From a virus: a DNA stretch of 35,020 bases. The translations under genes were made by a program, and so were the position numbers. The notes under the pieces are model-generated. The model ran no database searches. It was not told where the DNA came from and worked only from the letters and a program-made list of their open reading frames with translations. The stretch spans positions 1 to 35,020 of IMG/VR virus record IMGVR_UViG_3300035698_000969; one strand, 5' to 3'. Positions 23,925 to 31,417 of this stretch are shown piece by piece. How positions within the stretch are numbered: position 1 is the first letter of the stretch; every line of letters begins with the position of its first letter.

Positions 23925-24317
23925 ATGATGGTAGTAACTTTTTTATCTAGGTTTGTGTTTGGCACAGTGATCAAGCGTTTTGTATCGTTGCTGCCTGGGC
24001 AGATCTGGGCGGCTCTTGCGGTAGTCATTGTTTTGGGGGCGAGTGCGTGGTATATCAACGACCGCGCGTATGACCGCGGTTTCGCTGAGGCTGACGCTCA
24101 ATGGCGTGTCGTCGTGATCGAAGAGCGAGAACGCCAGTCAGAGGCGAATGAACAAGCGGCCAAGCTGGCCAAGCAAACCATTGCTCGTTTAAACGAGGCT
24201 AAAGGAGTTCGAGATGCAACGATTGCACGACTGGAGCGGGAAGCTGCTCAGGACGTTGATGCTGGTCGGGTCGCTATCGGTTCTGGCAGCGTGCGCCGGC
24301 TCAATCAAGTCGATTGA
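23925..24317 (+). CDS. Rz: i-spanin (Rz-like)
   Basis: Inner-membrane subunit of the spanin complex that fuses inner and outer membranes in the last step of lysis. 130 residues: an N-terminal transmembrane helix (about 25-45, IWAALAVVIVLGASAWYI) then a long Ala/Glu/Arg-rich coiled coil (RGFAEADAQWRVVVIEERERQ ... ATIARLERE). AGAGGG lies 8 bases before ATG 23925. The o-spanin starts inside it in another frame, the classic overlapping architecture. Confidence 0.85.
   Translation: MMVVTFLSRFVFGTVIKRFVSLLPGQIWAALAVVIVLGASAWYINDRAYDRGFAEADAQWRVVVIEERERQSEANEQAAKLAKQTIARLNEAKGVRDATIARLEREAAQDVDAGRVAIGSGSVRRLNQVD
24184..24197. repeat. GTTTAAAC palindrome, copy 5 (14-bp palindrome)
   Basis: CTCGTTTAAACGAG inside the i-spanin gene (CGT TTA AAC codons), ending four bases before the AAAGGAG ribosome-binding site of the o-spanin. 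Confidence 0.8.
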
Positions 24318-24531
24318 CGGCGGGCCTCAGCTCGACTCAATACCCAATGGACTGACGAACAAATGTGCTCGGCCAATTGTTCTGCCTGATCGTGCGTTGA
24401 CACAAGCGGAAGTCGAGTCATATTGGCTGCGTGATCGAGCAAACCTTGTGGCTTGTGGACTGTCACGCGATGCGATTTTGGAATGGTACGAGAAACGGGA
24501 TGCGCTGATCAGCGGATCGCCACAGGCTTAA
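24214..24531 (+). CDS. Rz1: o-spanin lipoprotein (Rz1-like)
   Basis: Outer-membrane lipoprotein partner of the i-spanin. 105 residues with a type II signal peptide: basic start, hydrophobic core and lipobox LAAC (Cys27). AAAGGAG (24201-24207) is 6 bases before ATG. It overlaps the i-spanin by 104 bases in the +1 frame and extends beyond it. The mature part is longer than in lambda (about 79 residues) and has two more cysteines (NKCARPIVLP, LVACGLSRD). Its 3' end overlaps the convergent HTH gene by 23 bases. Confidence 0.85.
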   Translation: MQRLHDWSGKLLRTLMLVGSLSVLAACAGSIKSIDGGPQLDSIPNGLTNKCARPIVLPDRALTQAEVESYWLRDRANLVACGLSRDAILEWYEKRDALISGSPQA

Positions 24532-24706
24532 CCTCACGTAATCTTTTGATCGCTGCGTCCAGTAGCACGTCAACGTGCTCAGGAATCTTTTGGCGCTTGT
24601 TCCGGTAATTCGAAATGCTTTGCGGCGTTTTGCGTAGGTGGCTCGCCATCTTGGCATTGGTCCACCCGAGCGCTGACTGCCGACGTTTAAACTCGTCTGG
24701 TGTCAT
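24509..24706 (-). CDS. Small helix-turn-helix regulator (XRE-like)
   Basis: 65 residues, nearly all one HTH domain: TPDEFKRRQSALGW (helix 1), TNAKMASHLRK (helix 2), TPQSISNYRNKRQ (recognition helix), IPEHVDVLLDAAIKRL. AAAAGGA precedes the ATG. An operator-like ATAA-N5-TTATA site lies 33 bases upstream of its start, so autoregulation is likely, and it is divergent from the early operon starting at 25025. Candidate master regulator of the sites at 5187, 5239, 9824, 24739 and 33995. No dimerisation domain is visible, so it may act as a small Cro-like dimer. Confidence 0.8.
   Translation of the reverse strand: MTPDEFKRRQSALGWTNAKMASHLRKTPQSISNYRNKRQKIPEHVDVLLDAAIKRLREVKPVAIR
24684..24693. repeat. 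GTTTAAAC palindrome, copy 6
   Basis: CGTTTAAACT near the 5' end of the HTH gene, read leftward as GAG TTT AAA CGT. Confidence 0.8.
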
Positions 24707-24738
24707 GTCGGGTCCTTTTCGGTTGATGTAGTGATAGC

Positions 24739-24752
24739 ATAAGCGATTTATA
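24739..24752 (-). promoter_or_regulatory. ATAA-N5-TTATA site in the HTH gene promoter
   Basis: ATAAGCGATTTATA; leftward it supplies a -10-like TATAAA (24747-24752). No good -35 at the expected distance, so expression may need an activator or be weak. Confidence 0.6.
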
Positions 24753-24894
24753 CCATGCGAGCAGAAAACCAGGTGGATGCCTAGCCTGATGCGTTACGCG
24801 TACGCGCGCAAGAGCTTTTTAAAAGACCAGTCGGATCATGCATCATGGAGCACGCGCATCATTCCCAGTAAACCAAGTGTTTTCTTATAGAGGG

Positions 24895-24920
24895 CTCGCA
24901 TCACCCTCGCATCACCCTCG
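24895..24920. repeat. 11-bp tandem repeat CTCGCATCACC, 2.4 copies
   Basis: Two exact tandem units and four bases of a third, about 105 bases upstream of thyX. Eleven-base spacing would put bound proteins on the same DNA face. Confidence 0.75.
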
Positions 24921-25024
24921 TTCTGCCTCATGATCTACTGGTTTAACCTCGTTTGATTGTTGCGCGAGCGCACGCGAAGAGCCTATTGTGCTGAGACGAA
25001 ACAACACGACAACGGAGCAACACA

Positions 25025-25864
25025 ATGGCTGAACTCATCTGGCAACCCGACCTGTTCGCAATCGGACAAACGCAATTCAACGACGGCGAGTTCGAGGCTT
25101 GGTTGCAATTCAACGAGCACGGCGACGCCTTCACTGGCGTAGACACACCAATCGCAAACCTGTGGCGCGATGTGAACGAAGACGATTCCATTCAACGCAT
25201 GATCGAGTTCGGTGGGCGTCATTGTTACCGCGCATGGTCAAAAGGCCGCGGGCGCGACGAGTATATCCGAAACATCATTGAAATGGAACACGGGTCGGTG
25301 CTTGAGCATGCGACGATCAACTGGGCCATCCAAGGCGTCAGTCGTTCGCTGAGCTTGGAGCTCGCTCGTCACCGTGTCGGCATTGCATTGTCGCAGGAGT
25401 CCCAGCGATACGTTGACGCGTCAGACATTCAATTCGTCGTACCGCCGATCCTTGCGCATATCGCAGGCGGGTCGATGGCCGGTGACGCGCACATCCGCGA
25501 CTTCGCTGCGAACTGTGACCGCGCACTTTCTGCCTACGTCACATTGCAGGGAACAATCGTTGACGAGATCAACGCATCGTCACCGAACGTCAAGTCGCTG
25601 ACCATGCTCAAGAAACGCGGCAACGAAGCGGCGCGCGCATTATTGCCGAACGCGTGCGAGACACGTTTCCTTTGGACGACCAACATGCGCATCCTGCGGC
25701 ACTTCCTGTGGCTTCGCGGCGGGTCAGGAGCTGATCTCGAGATTCGTCGGATGGCTGTTCACATGCTGCAGGTCGCGCAGGACAGTGCGCCAGCCATATT
25801 CTACGACATGACAACCAAGAACGTGGACGACGGCTACGGCGTCCCAATCATCGTTGCATCATGA
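25025..25864 (+). CDS. thyX: Flavin-dependent thymidylate synthase
   Basis: Makes dTMP from dUMP using methylenetetrahydrofolate and FAD/NADPH. 279 residues with EMEHGSVLEH (87-95 region) and the ThyX signature ARHRVGIALSQESQRYV (114-130); the later RFLWTTNMRILRHFLWLR and SADLEIRR-like stretch complete the family. The signature spaces the first RHR and the last Ser by eight residues (RHRx8S) rather than the textbook seven. First gene of the early operon, leader ACAACGGAG; its stop overlaps the helicase start. Confidence 0.93.
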   Translation: MAELIWQPDLFAIGQTQFNDGEFEAWLQFNEHGDAFTGVDTPIANLWRDVNEDDSIQRMIEFGGRHCYRAWSKGRGRDEYIRNIIEMEHGSVLEHATINWAIQGVSRSLSLELARHRVGIALSQESQRYVDASDIQFVVPPILAHIAGGSMAGDAHIRDFAANCDRALSAYVTLQGTIVDEINASSPNVKSLTMLKKRGNEAARALLPNACETRFLWTTNMRILRHFLWLRGGSGADLEIRRMAVHMLQVAQDSAPAIFYDMTTKNVDDGYGVPIIVAS

Positions 25865-27636
25865 TCCAGGTTTACGTCGAAAACGCGCATGGGATCGTTG
25901 AGGGGCTTGACTATGATCAGTCACGCGCCTTCGGTGATCGTTTAAACACGGAGATCAATTATCAAGGTAATCGGATCAAGTTCATGCCTACACGTTTTGC
26001 GCTTGACCTGATCGTTGCCGAATACGGTCGCGACGTGTTCCATCCTGGGTGTCGTTTCGCGTGGGCCCATCACTACAAAGACAAGCCAAAGCAAGAAGTC
26101 GAATTTGAATGGGTGACCAAGCCTTACGATCATCAACGCGAGTGGTGGTCGCTGATCAAAGACATGCCTTACTTTGCGCTCGAATGGGAAATGGGTCTTG
26201 GCAAAACGAAAACGATCCTGGACGTATGCCAGTGGGCATATACGAAAGGCGAGCTAGACGCGCTCCTCGTAGTCACATTGAACGGCGTTCACCGCAAGTG
26301 GGTCGAGAAAGAAGTCCCTGCACACTTCCCGAAAGGCAAAGCCGACGCCGCATTCTGGAATACCAACATCGTTGACGCAGGAATGTGGACGGGCGAGAAC
26401 GCACGCAATCGGACGTCGATTGTAGACAGCGAGAAGTTCGCCGTAGCGACCATAAACTTTGAATCGGTGCACCGCAAGAGAGGTCTCAAATTCTGCGAGC
26501 GTTTCCTGCGATCACGGAAGTGCGCTATCGTCGTTGACGAGTCGCAGTATATGAAGACCCCTGGTGCCGCTGTCACGAAGGCCCTTCTGAACAAACTCAA
26601 GAAGCTTGCCGAACGTCGTTGGATCACAACGGGAACAATGTCCACGGGATCGACGCTCGATCCTTGGTCCCAGTATTCGTTCCTGGATTCGAACATCGTT
26701 GACAACATGAAATTCCACCAGTGGAAGGCCGAGTTCGCAGAAGAGGAACAGGTGGGCAACCTAACTTTTGAGGCTTGGGAATACAACGCATTCTTGAAGA
26801 CATCGACGAAGGTGCTCAAGCCGGTCATGACGGTGACGGGTTTCAAGAACGAAGAAAAGCTCTGCAAGATGCTCGACCCATTCAGGTCGCGTCTGTTGAA
26901 AGAGGACTGCCTCGACCTGCCGCCGAAGATATATCGGATGCGCTCGTTCCAGCTGTCCGAAAACATGCACCGCGCCTACATACAAATGTCGAAGCAATTC
27001 CTGGTAGACATCAAGGGTGGTCAAACGATGACCGCGAAGATGGCAATGACCAAGATGGTGCGCCTGTCGCAGATCGCGCAAGGATACGTCGTGCCCGACG
27101 ACGCCGACCCATTGGACGAGAACGTCCCAGGCATCGCACTCGACGAAAAGAACCCACGCATCGAAGCATTGATGCAGGAAATGGAAAAGGTGCGGAACAA
27201 AGGCATCATCTGGTCCTACGCTCGATACTCGTTGCGGGAGCTCGCGATTGCGTTGCGCACGGCATATGGTGACGAGTCGGTCGTTGAATATCACGGCGGA
27301 GTCTCACCCGATCAGAAGGCACGCAATCTTGACTTGTTCAAAGAAGACAAGACGCGTTGGTTCCTGGGCAACCCTATGTCGGGCGGCGTCGGTATAGACC
27401 TGGTCGAGGCCGATCAGATGGCCTACTACAATAATTCATTCAACCTGGGTTTGCGCTTGCAATCAGAAGACAGGTTTCATCGCATCGGACAGGAGTCAGA
27501 TTCATGCACCATAACTGACATTGAAGCCCTTGGCACGATTGATCGACCACAGTTGCGCGCCTTGAAAGAGAAGCGCGATGTAGCAGGGAAAATCTCAGGA
27601 GACATCCTTAGATCGTGGTTGACCGAAGTAATCTAA
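25861..27636 (+). CDS. SNF2-type DEAD/DEAH helicase/translocase
   Basis: 591-residue SF2 ATPase of the SNF2-like group common in phage replication modules. Seen: KPYDHQREWW (88-97, Q-like motif), Walker A EMGLGKTKT (110-118), motif II VVDESQ (224-229), motif III TGTMS, and C-terminal motifs GIIWSYARYSLREL, SGGVGIDLVEADQM and QSEDRFHRIGQ (motif VI). The N-terminal 85 residues are a phage-specific region. ATGA overlap with thyX implies coupling. Likely roles are replication fork remodelling or recombination. Confidence 0.9.
   Translation: MIQVYVENAHGIVEGLDYDQSRAFGDRLNTEINYQGNRIKFMPTRFALDLIVAEYGRDVFHPGCRFAWAHHYKDKPKQEVEFEWVTKPYDHQREWWSLIKDMPYFALEWEMGLGKTKTILDVCQWAYTKGELDALLVVTLNGVHRKWVEKEVPAHFPKGKADAAFWNTNIVDAGMWTGENARNRTSIVDSEKFAVATINFESVHRKRGLKFCERFLRSRKCAIVVDESQYMKTPGAAVTKALLNKLKKLAERRWITTGTMSTGSTLDPWSQYSFLDSNIVDNMKFHQWKAEFAEEEQVGNLTFEAWEYNAFLKTSTKVLKPVMTVTGFKNEEKLCKMLDPFRSRLLKEDCLDLPPKIYRMRSFQLSENMHRAYIQMSKQFLVDIKGGQTMTAKMAMTKMVRLSQIAQGYVVPDDADPLDENVPGIALDEKNPRIEALMQEMEKVRNKGIIWSYARYSLRELAIALRTAYGDESVVEYHGGVSPDQKARNLDLFKEDKTRWFLGNPMSGGVGIDLVEADQMAYYNNSFNLGLRLQSEDRFHRIGQESDSCTITDIEALGTIDRPQLRALKEKRDVAGKISGDILRSWLTEVI
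25939..25948. repeat. GTTTAAAC palindrome, copy 7
   Basis: CGTTTAAACA inside the SNF2-type gene, read as CGT TTA AAC. Confidence 0.8.
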
Positions 27637-27672
27637 TAAATTACAAAAATCCTACAACGGAGTAACAACTAA

Positions 27673-28035
27673 ATGTCCAAAGTCTTTATCGTCAACGAAC
27701 CAGATGAGTCCCGTGCGCCTGCTGGGCGCGCATCGTGGGACACGTCACCCGCAGGTCACTTCGGTGAGCTTGTCTATATCTTCACAGGAGACAGCCCGCC
27801 ACCAGTGCGCAATAAGGACGCAGCCATTGAGCGCGCCCACGAAGTATTGCAGTACGCCGAACCAGGTGACTACATCGTCTGGGCTGGTGGCGATCCTTTT
27901 GGCATGATCCTCGCAGCCGGTATTCTGGCCGACTATACGGACGGCGAGTTCAACTACCTGATGTGGGACCGCATGGCCCGCTTTTATGCTCCTATTGAAG
28001 TCGACCTATTATTTGACAACGGAGAAGAAGAATGA
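27673..28035 (+). CDS. Conserved-looking phage protein, unknown
   Basis: 120 residues, acidic (ends FDNGEEE), compact alpha/beta pattern: VFIVNEP strand, HFGELVYIFTGDSPPPVRN, a helix ERAHEVLQYAEPGDYIVWAGGDPFG, then GEFNYLMWDRMARFY. Leader CAACGGAG. It sits between the helicase and two proteins of the replication module and overlaps the next start (ATGA). No function assigned. Confidence 0.75.
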   Translation: MSKVFIVNEPDESRAPAGRASWDTSPAGHFGELVYIFTGDSPPPVRNKDAAIERAHEVLQYAEPGDYIVWAGGDPFGMILAAGILADYTDGEFNYLMWDRMARFYAPIEVDLLFDNGEEE

Positions 28036-28574
28036 GTGATCTCGACGAACTGGCCGCTGAAGGCCAGAAGGTAGTATCAACGGATCTGAAAGACGTCACC
28101 GCACTCGCGCACAAGCAACTCGAGCTTGAAGGCGTCGTTGCGAAATGCGAGGCCGCGACGAAAGCCGCGAAGGCCGACCTAGACAAGATTCAGCTGAGCC
28201 AACTTCCTGCCGCCTTGAAGGCCGCGGGCATTCCTTCCTTCACGCTTGAAAACGGAATGACCGTCGCATATGCCGAAGACATGAAAGTCTCGGTACCGAA
28301 AGCGCGCAAGGATGCAGTCATTGCCAAAATGAAGGAATGGGGTTACGCTGCGAACGTCGCGAACACCATAACAATTGACCTTGGCAAAGGCGACAACAAC
28401 ACGGGCTCGGTCATCATGGATCACGCAAAAGAATTGGGCGTCGAGGCGACGCTTGCTGCGGACATCGCAACAGGCACAGTCAAGAAGGCACTCAACGCTC
28501 GCATCAAGGAGGGTAAGTCTGACGACCTCTCCTTCTTCGGTGCGTTCTCGTTTACCAAATCAACGGTGAAATAA
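28032..28574 (+). CDS. Conserved phage replication-module protein, unknown
   Basis: 180 residues. A helical N-terminus (LDELAAEGQKVVSTDL, LAHKQLELEGVVAKCEAATKA) is followed by SFTLENGMTVAYAEDMKVSVP and KARKDAVIAKMKEWGY, a pattern I have seen in widespread phage proteins next to ssDNA-binding proteins; the C-terminus FFGAFSFTKS closes a small beta domain. Function unknown; pairing with the next gene suggests a role in DNA handling. Confidence 0.75.
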   Translation: MSDLDELAAEGQKVVSTDLKDVTALAHKQLELEGVVAKCEAATKAAKADLDKIQLSQLPAALKAAGIPSFTLENGMTVAYAEDMKVSVPKARKDAVIAKMKEWGYAANVANTITIDLGKGDNNTGSVIMDHAKELGVEATLAADIATGTVKKALNARIKEGKSDDLSFFGAFSFTKSTVK

Positions 28575-28600
28575 CCACCCGCCATAAAAGGAGACCTTAA

Positions 28601-29485
28601 ATGGCAAACGCGAAAGCCGCGACGAAAGAAGTCGCAACGAAGAAAGAAGCCGGCCTTTCCGCTGAGTCCATCGACGAACTGGCACTGGCTGGTGAAGAGC
28701 ACAAGGAGTCGCTCGGCAAAGACGACATGTCGATTCCGTTCCTGCAGATCCTGCAGTCCTTGTCGCCACAATGCACGAAGGGCGAGGCCGAGTTTATCAA
28801 AGGCTCCGAACCGTCTGACCTGCTGAATACGGTCACCCAATCGCTGATCAAGACACGCGACGACGACGACAACGCAATTGCTGGTTGCCAGGTTATGCCT
28901 GTCTCCTACAAGCGTTCCTTCATCGAATGGGTTCCACGTTCACAGGGCGGTGGCATCGTTCAGGAATACTCTGTTGAGGATGGTCTGTCGATCATCACGC
29001 AACGGAGCAAGGAAACTGGTCAAGACATCATTCAGGAAAACTCGCCTTTGGGTACGCCTGGAAACCAGTTGAACGATACCCACACCCACTTCATGTTCCT
29101 GATCACGGACGATTGGTCTTATGAGCCGGTCGTGTTGACCATGTCCTCGACGCAGATCAAGCCGTCGAAAGACCTGAACAACATGGTCAGCAAGCAGGTC
29201 CTACCGGACGGCCGCAAGGCGCCGCGCTTCTTCGGCATCTACGACGTTACGACTCAACGACGGTCGAACGATCAAGGCTCCTGGTACATTTGGAAGTTCG
29301 AACGCGTCAGCGACGTGTTGAAGAGCGAAAAAATGGACATGTTCCGCGATGCGAAAGAATTCGTAGCGGGCATTGAAACCGGCGAGCACAAAGCCGATCA
29401 TTCGAAAGCCGGCGGCGAGGCTAACCCTTCGACCAAAGTCGTGGTTGAAGCGGGTTCGAAGGAAGATCCTGAAATCCCGTTCTAA
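28601..29485 (+). CDS. Candidate ssDNA-binding protein with SSB-like acidic tail
   Basis: 294 residues. The core (MSIPFLQILQSLSPQCTKGEAEFIKGS, VMPVSYKRSFIEWVPRSQGGG, WYIWKFERVS) is beta-rich and matches phage proteins of the replication cluster. A charged linker (residues about 255-285) ends in KEDPEIPF, very like the DDDIPF tip by which bacterial SSBs recruit partners. No canonical OB-fold motif can be proven by eye, so SSB function is inference. Leader AAAAGGAG. Confidence 0.65.
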   Translation: MANAKAATKEVATKKEAGLSAESIDELALAGEEHKESLGKDDMSIPFLQILQSLSPQCTKGEAEFIKGSEPSDLLNTVTQSLIKTRDDDDNAIAGCQVMPVSYKRSFIEWVPRSQGGGIVQEYSVEDGLSIITQRSKETGQDIIQENSPLGTPGNQLNDTHTHFMFLITDDWSYEPVVLTMSSTQIKPSKDLNNMVSKQVLPDGRKAPRFFGIYDVTTQRRSNDQGSWYIWKFERVSDVLKSEKMDMFRDAKEFVAGIETGEHKADHSKAGGEANPSTKVVVEAGSKEDPEIPF

Positions 29486-29499
29486 GAAATAGACGGTGG

Positions 29500-29511
29500 G
29501 CGTTTAAACGC
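29500..29511. repeat. GTTTAAAC palindrome, copy 8 (12-bp palindrome)
   Basis: GCGTTTAAACGC, intergenic, 15 bases after the stop of the SSB-like gene. Confidence 0.8.
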
Positions 29512-29613
29512 TCCTGACTCACAGGGAAAGCACAGCCCATAGATCGAACGCGACGTACCACGCTGTTAGTAGTGAAAGTCCAAGGAACAAAGTGAGGATC
29601 CCGAGAGGGGCGT

Positions 29614-29645
29614 GCGACTAGAACCTGGTCGTCAATAAATTTTAA
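29614..29645 (+). terminator. Weak terminator-like hairpin before primase
   Basis: GCGACTA/TGGTCGT stem with 5-base loop, then CAATAAATTTT; ends just before the AAGGAG of the primase gene, so attenuation is possible. Confidence 0.35.
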
Positions 29646-29662
29646 CGCTTAAGGAGAACGGC

Positions 29663-31417
29663 GTGGCTAAAAGCAATGGAGAACGATTTGCCTATCTGTT
29701 CAGGGGTTACTCTGACAGGTTCGGTCGATACGATCTGTCTGGCAAAACGTCTGAAAAAGGCAAGAATGAGGGCAAGGCGCGAACCGTTGACGAGGAGTTG
29801 ACGCCCGAAGCATACGAACAACACATTCTTGGAAAGATCGGCATCGGCGTGATACCGCTTCGAGCCGACAACCAAGTCAATTTTGCTGCAATAGACATCG
29901 ACGTTTATGCGAAGGACGAGCAGAAGAAAAAGAAGCTGACGCACAGCGAAATAGCACTCGCGTTGATGCATACTCCTTTGATCGTCACGCAATCGAAGTC
30001 GATGGGCATCCACGTTTGGCTATTCAGCGAGGAAGGCGTGTCCGCACGTCTCGCTAGCGACTACCTGAACATGCAGGCCGCTGCACTCGGTGTAGCAGGT
30101 ACTGAAATCTTTCCGAAGCAGACCGAACGCGTGTCCGACGAGGACGTAGGCAATTGGATCAACCTGCCATATTTCGGTGACGCACGAAAAGCCGTGATAC
30201 CAGTCAAGACCGGTTCGACTGTCGAATATGTAGAATTTGAGCTTGAGGCTTTCCTGGACGTTGCGCTCAGCTCCGAGGTCGCAGGAAAAGTGACCGACGA
30301 CTATTTGATCGAGCACACCAAGCTCGAACCCACGCAACGAAACGGCGGCGAAGAAACCAAGCTATGGTTTGATGGGCCTCCTTGCCTGCAGGCATTGATT
30401 GCGGGCCACCCAGAAAGGCGTGCTGAGATCAACAAGTCGTTTGACCGCGGCAAGATCACCGAGGATCAACGCGACAAGCAACTCGCTTTCACATACCCGC
30501 AGCTTGCCGAGGGATCACGCGACAACACGTTCTTCAACGTCGGCATCTACCTTCGTCGTCGAATGAATGAGCACGACACGGACGCCGCATTGGATGGCGA
30601 TTCTCAAAAGCAGTTATTGAAAGACCTGGAGGGTGCGCATGAAACCTGGGGCCAGCGTCTTTATGGAGACGATTGGTCGGACGAAACGTTCAAAAGGAAG
30701 AAAGGAATAGCAGGTGATCTGCCACGTATTGCAAAGCAGGCGGGCAAGGGGAAATGGGGCTACAAATGTACGCAGGAGCCACTCAAAGGTCTCTGTTATC
30801 GACGCAACTGTCTGAAACGAAAGTTCGGTGTGGGCACCGCGATCAACGACACCGCGCGCACAATCACCGGCTTCACCATCGTTGAAACGTCGGACAGGCA
30901 ATACTACCTGAACGTCGGCGACACGCGCATCCATATACCGGACGTTGACTCGTTGATGAACCAGACACTGTTCGGCAAGCTCGTCTTGAACGAAACCGAC
31001 CGCATGTGGATCCTGATGCAGGATGCCAAGTACAAAGAAATGATGGATCAGATGCTTGTTGATGCTGACCGCATCGACGGTCCTCCCGACTCGGATCGAC
31101 GTGCTGTCCTGTTGAACGCGTTGCACGAGTTCGTCCACGAGAAAAGCATTGCCTGGGGCAAGTCTTACGCGGCCATCTTCACAGGTCGAGCCGTATGGAC
31201 AGAAGACAATCTCGAGGCGTGGTTCAAGTTCGATCAGTTTTCGGAATTCCTTCGTGGCAAAGGCATTCAAATCGGAAACAACAAAGTGACGGACATGCTG
31301 ACCAATCAGTTCGGCGTGACGACGCGCGGTAATACCCACATCGGTGGTAGACAAATTCGACCCTATGTCGTTAACCTAGCGCACTTGACTAAGTTGATGG
31401 AGGGGAATGATGGGTAG
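29663..31417 (+). CDS. Archaeo-eukaryotic-type primase (TOTE-like AEP)
   Basis: 584 residues from GTG 29663 (AAGGAG upstream). Primase catalytic pattern: FAAIDIDVY with the metal-binding D78-x-D80, and TQSKSMGIHVWLF with S-x-H (around 111-117), as in TOTE-conflict/herpes-like AEP primases. Downstream, YKCTQEPLKGLCYRRNCLKRKFGVG (cysteines near 371-385) is a zinc-finger-like PriCT segment typical of such proteins. It synthesises primers for phage replication; it may also have polymerase activity. It overlaps the UvrD-type gene by 11 bases. Confidence 0.82.
   Translation: MAKSNGERFAYLFRGYSDRFGRYDLSGKTSEKGKNEGKARTVDEELTPEAYEQHILGKIGIGVIPLRADNQVNFAAIDIDVYAKDEQKKKKLTHSEIALALMHTPLIVTQSKSMGIHVWLFSEEGVSARLASDYLNMQAAALGVAGTEIFPKQTERVSDEDVGNWINLPYFGDARKAVIPVKTGSTVEYVEFELEAFLDVALSSEVAGKVTDDYLIEHTKLEPTQRNGGEETKLWFDGPPCLQALIAGHPERRAEINKSFDRGKITEDQRDKQLAFTYPQLAEGSRDNTFFNVGIYLRRRMNEHDTDAALDGDSQKQLLKDLEGAHETWGQRLYGDDWSDETFKRKKGIAGDLPRIAKQAGKGKWGYKCTQEPLKGLCYRRNCLKRKFGVGTAINDTARTITGFTIVETSDRQYYLNVGDTRIHIPDVDSLMNQTLFGKLVLNETDRMWILMQDAKYKEMMDQMLVDADRIDGPPDSDRRAVLLNALHEFVHEKSIAWGKSYAAIFTGRAVWTEDNLEAWFKFDQFSEFLRGKGIQIGNNKVTDMLTNQFGVTTRGNTHIGGRQIRPYVVNLAHLTKLMEGNDG

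Larger units (their letters stand above)
24707..25024. other. Divergent control region between HTH gene and early operon
   Basis: 318 bases without a gene. Besides the operator-like site it holds the tandem repeat CTCGCATCACC (24895-24905 and 24906-24916, plus a partial third CTCG), the palindromic CTTTTTAAAAG near 24820, TAAACCA in opposite orientations on either side of the tandem repeat, and a leader ACAACGGAG before thyX. It is the most likely place for the main early promoter and regulator binding; an origin function cannot be excluded. Confidence 0.5.
29486..29662. other. Intergenic region with palindrome and possible structured RNA
   Basis: 177 bases without a credible gene, between the SSB-like and primase genes. 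It holds the 12-bp palindrome GCGTTTAAACGC, a CCC-GAGA-GGG mini-hairpin with a GNRA-type loop near 29600, and a 7-bp stem GCGACTA (29614-29620) / TGGTCGT (29626-29632, G-U pairs included) followed by the AT-rich CAATAAATTTT. It could be an attenuator or a small RNA; no known class recognised. Confidence 0.4.

Noticed and set aside
29511-29540. Hammerhead-like core (CTGA ... GAAA) in the primase leader
   Set aside because: The required CUGANGA is not met (CUGACUC) and the three stems cannot be formed.
30614-31354. Leftward 246-codon frame opposite the primase
   Set aside because: Antisense shadow of a gene with clear primase motifs.
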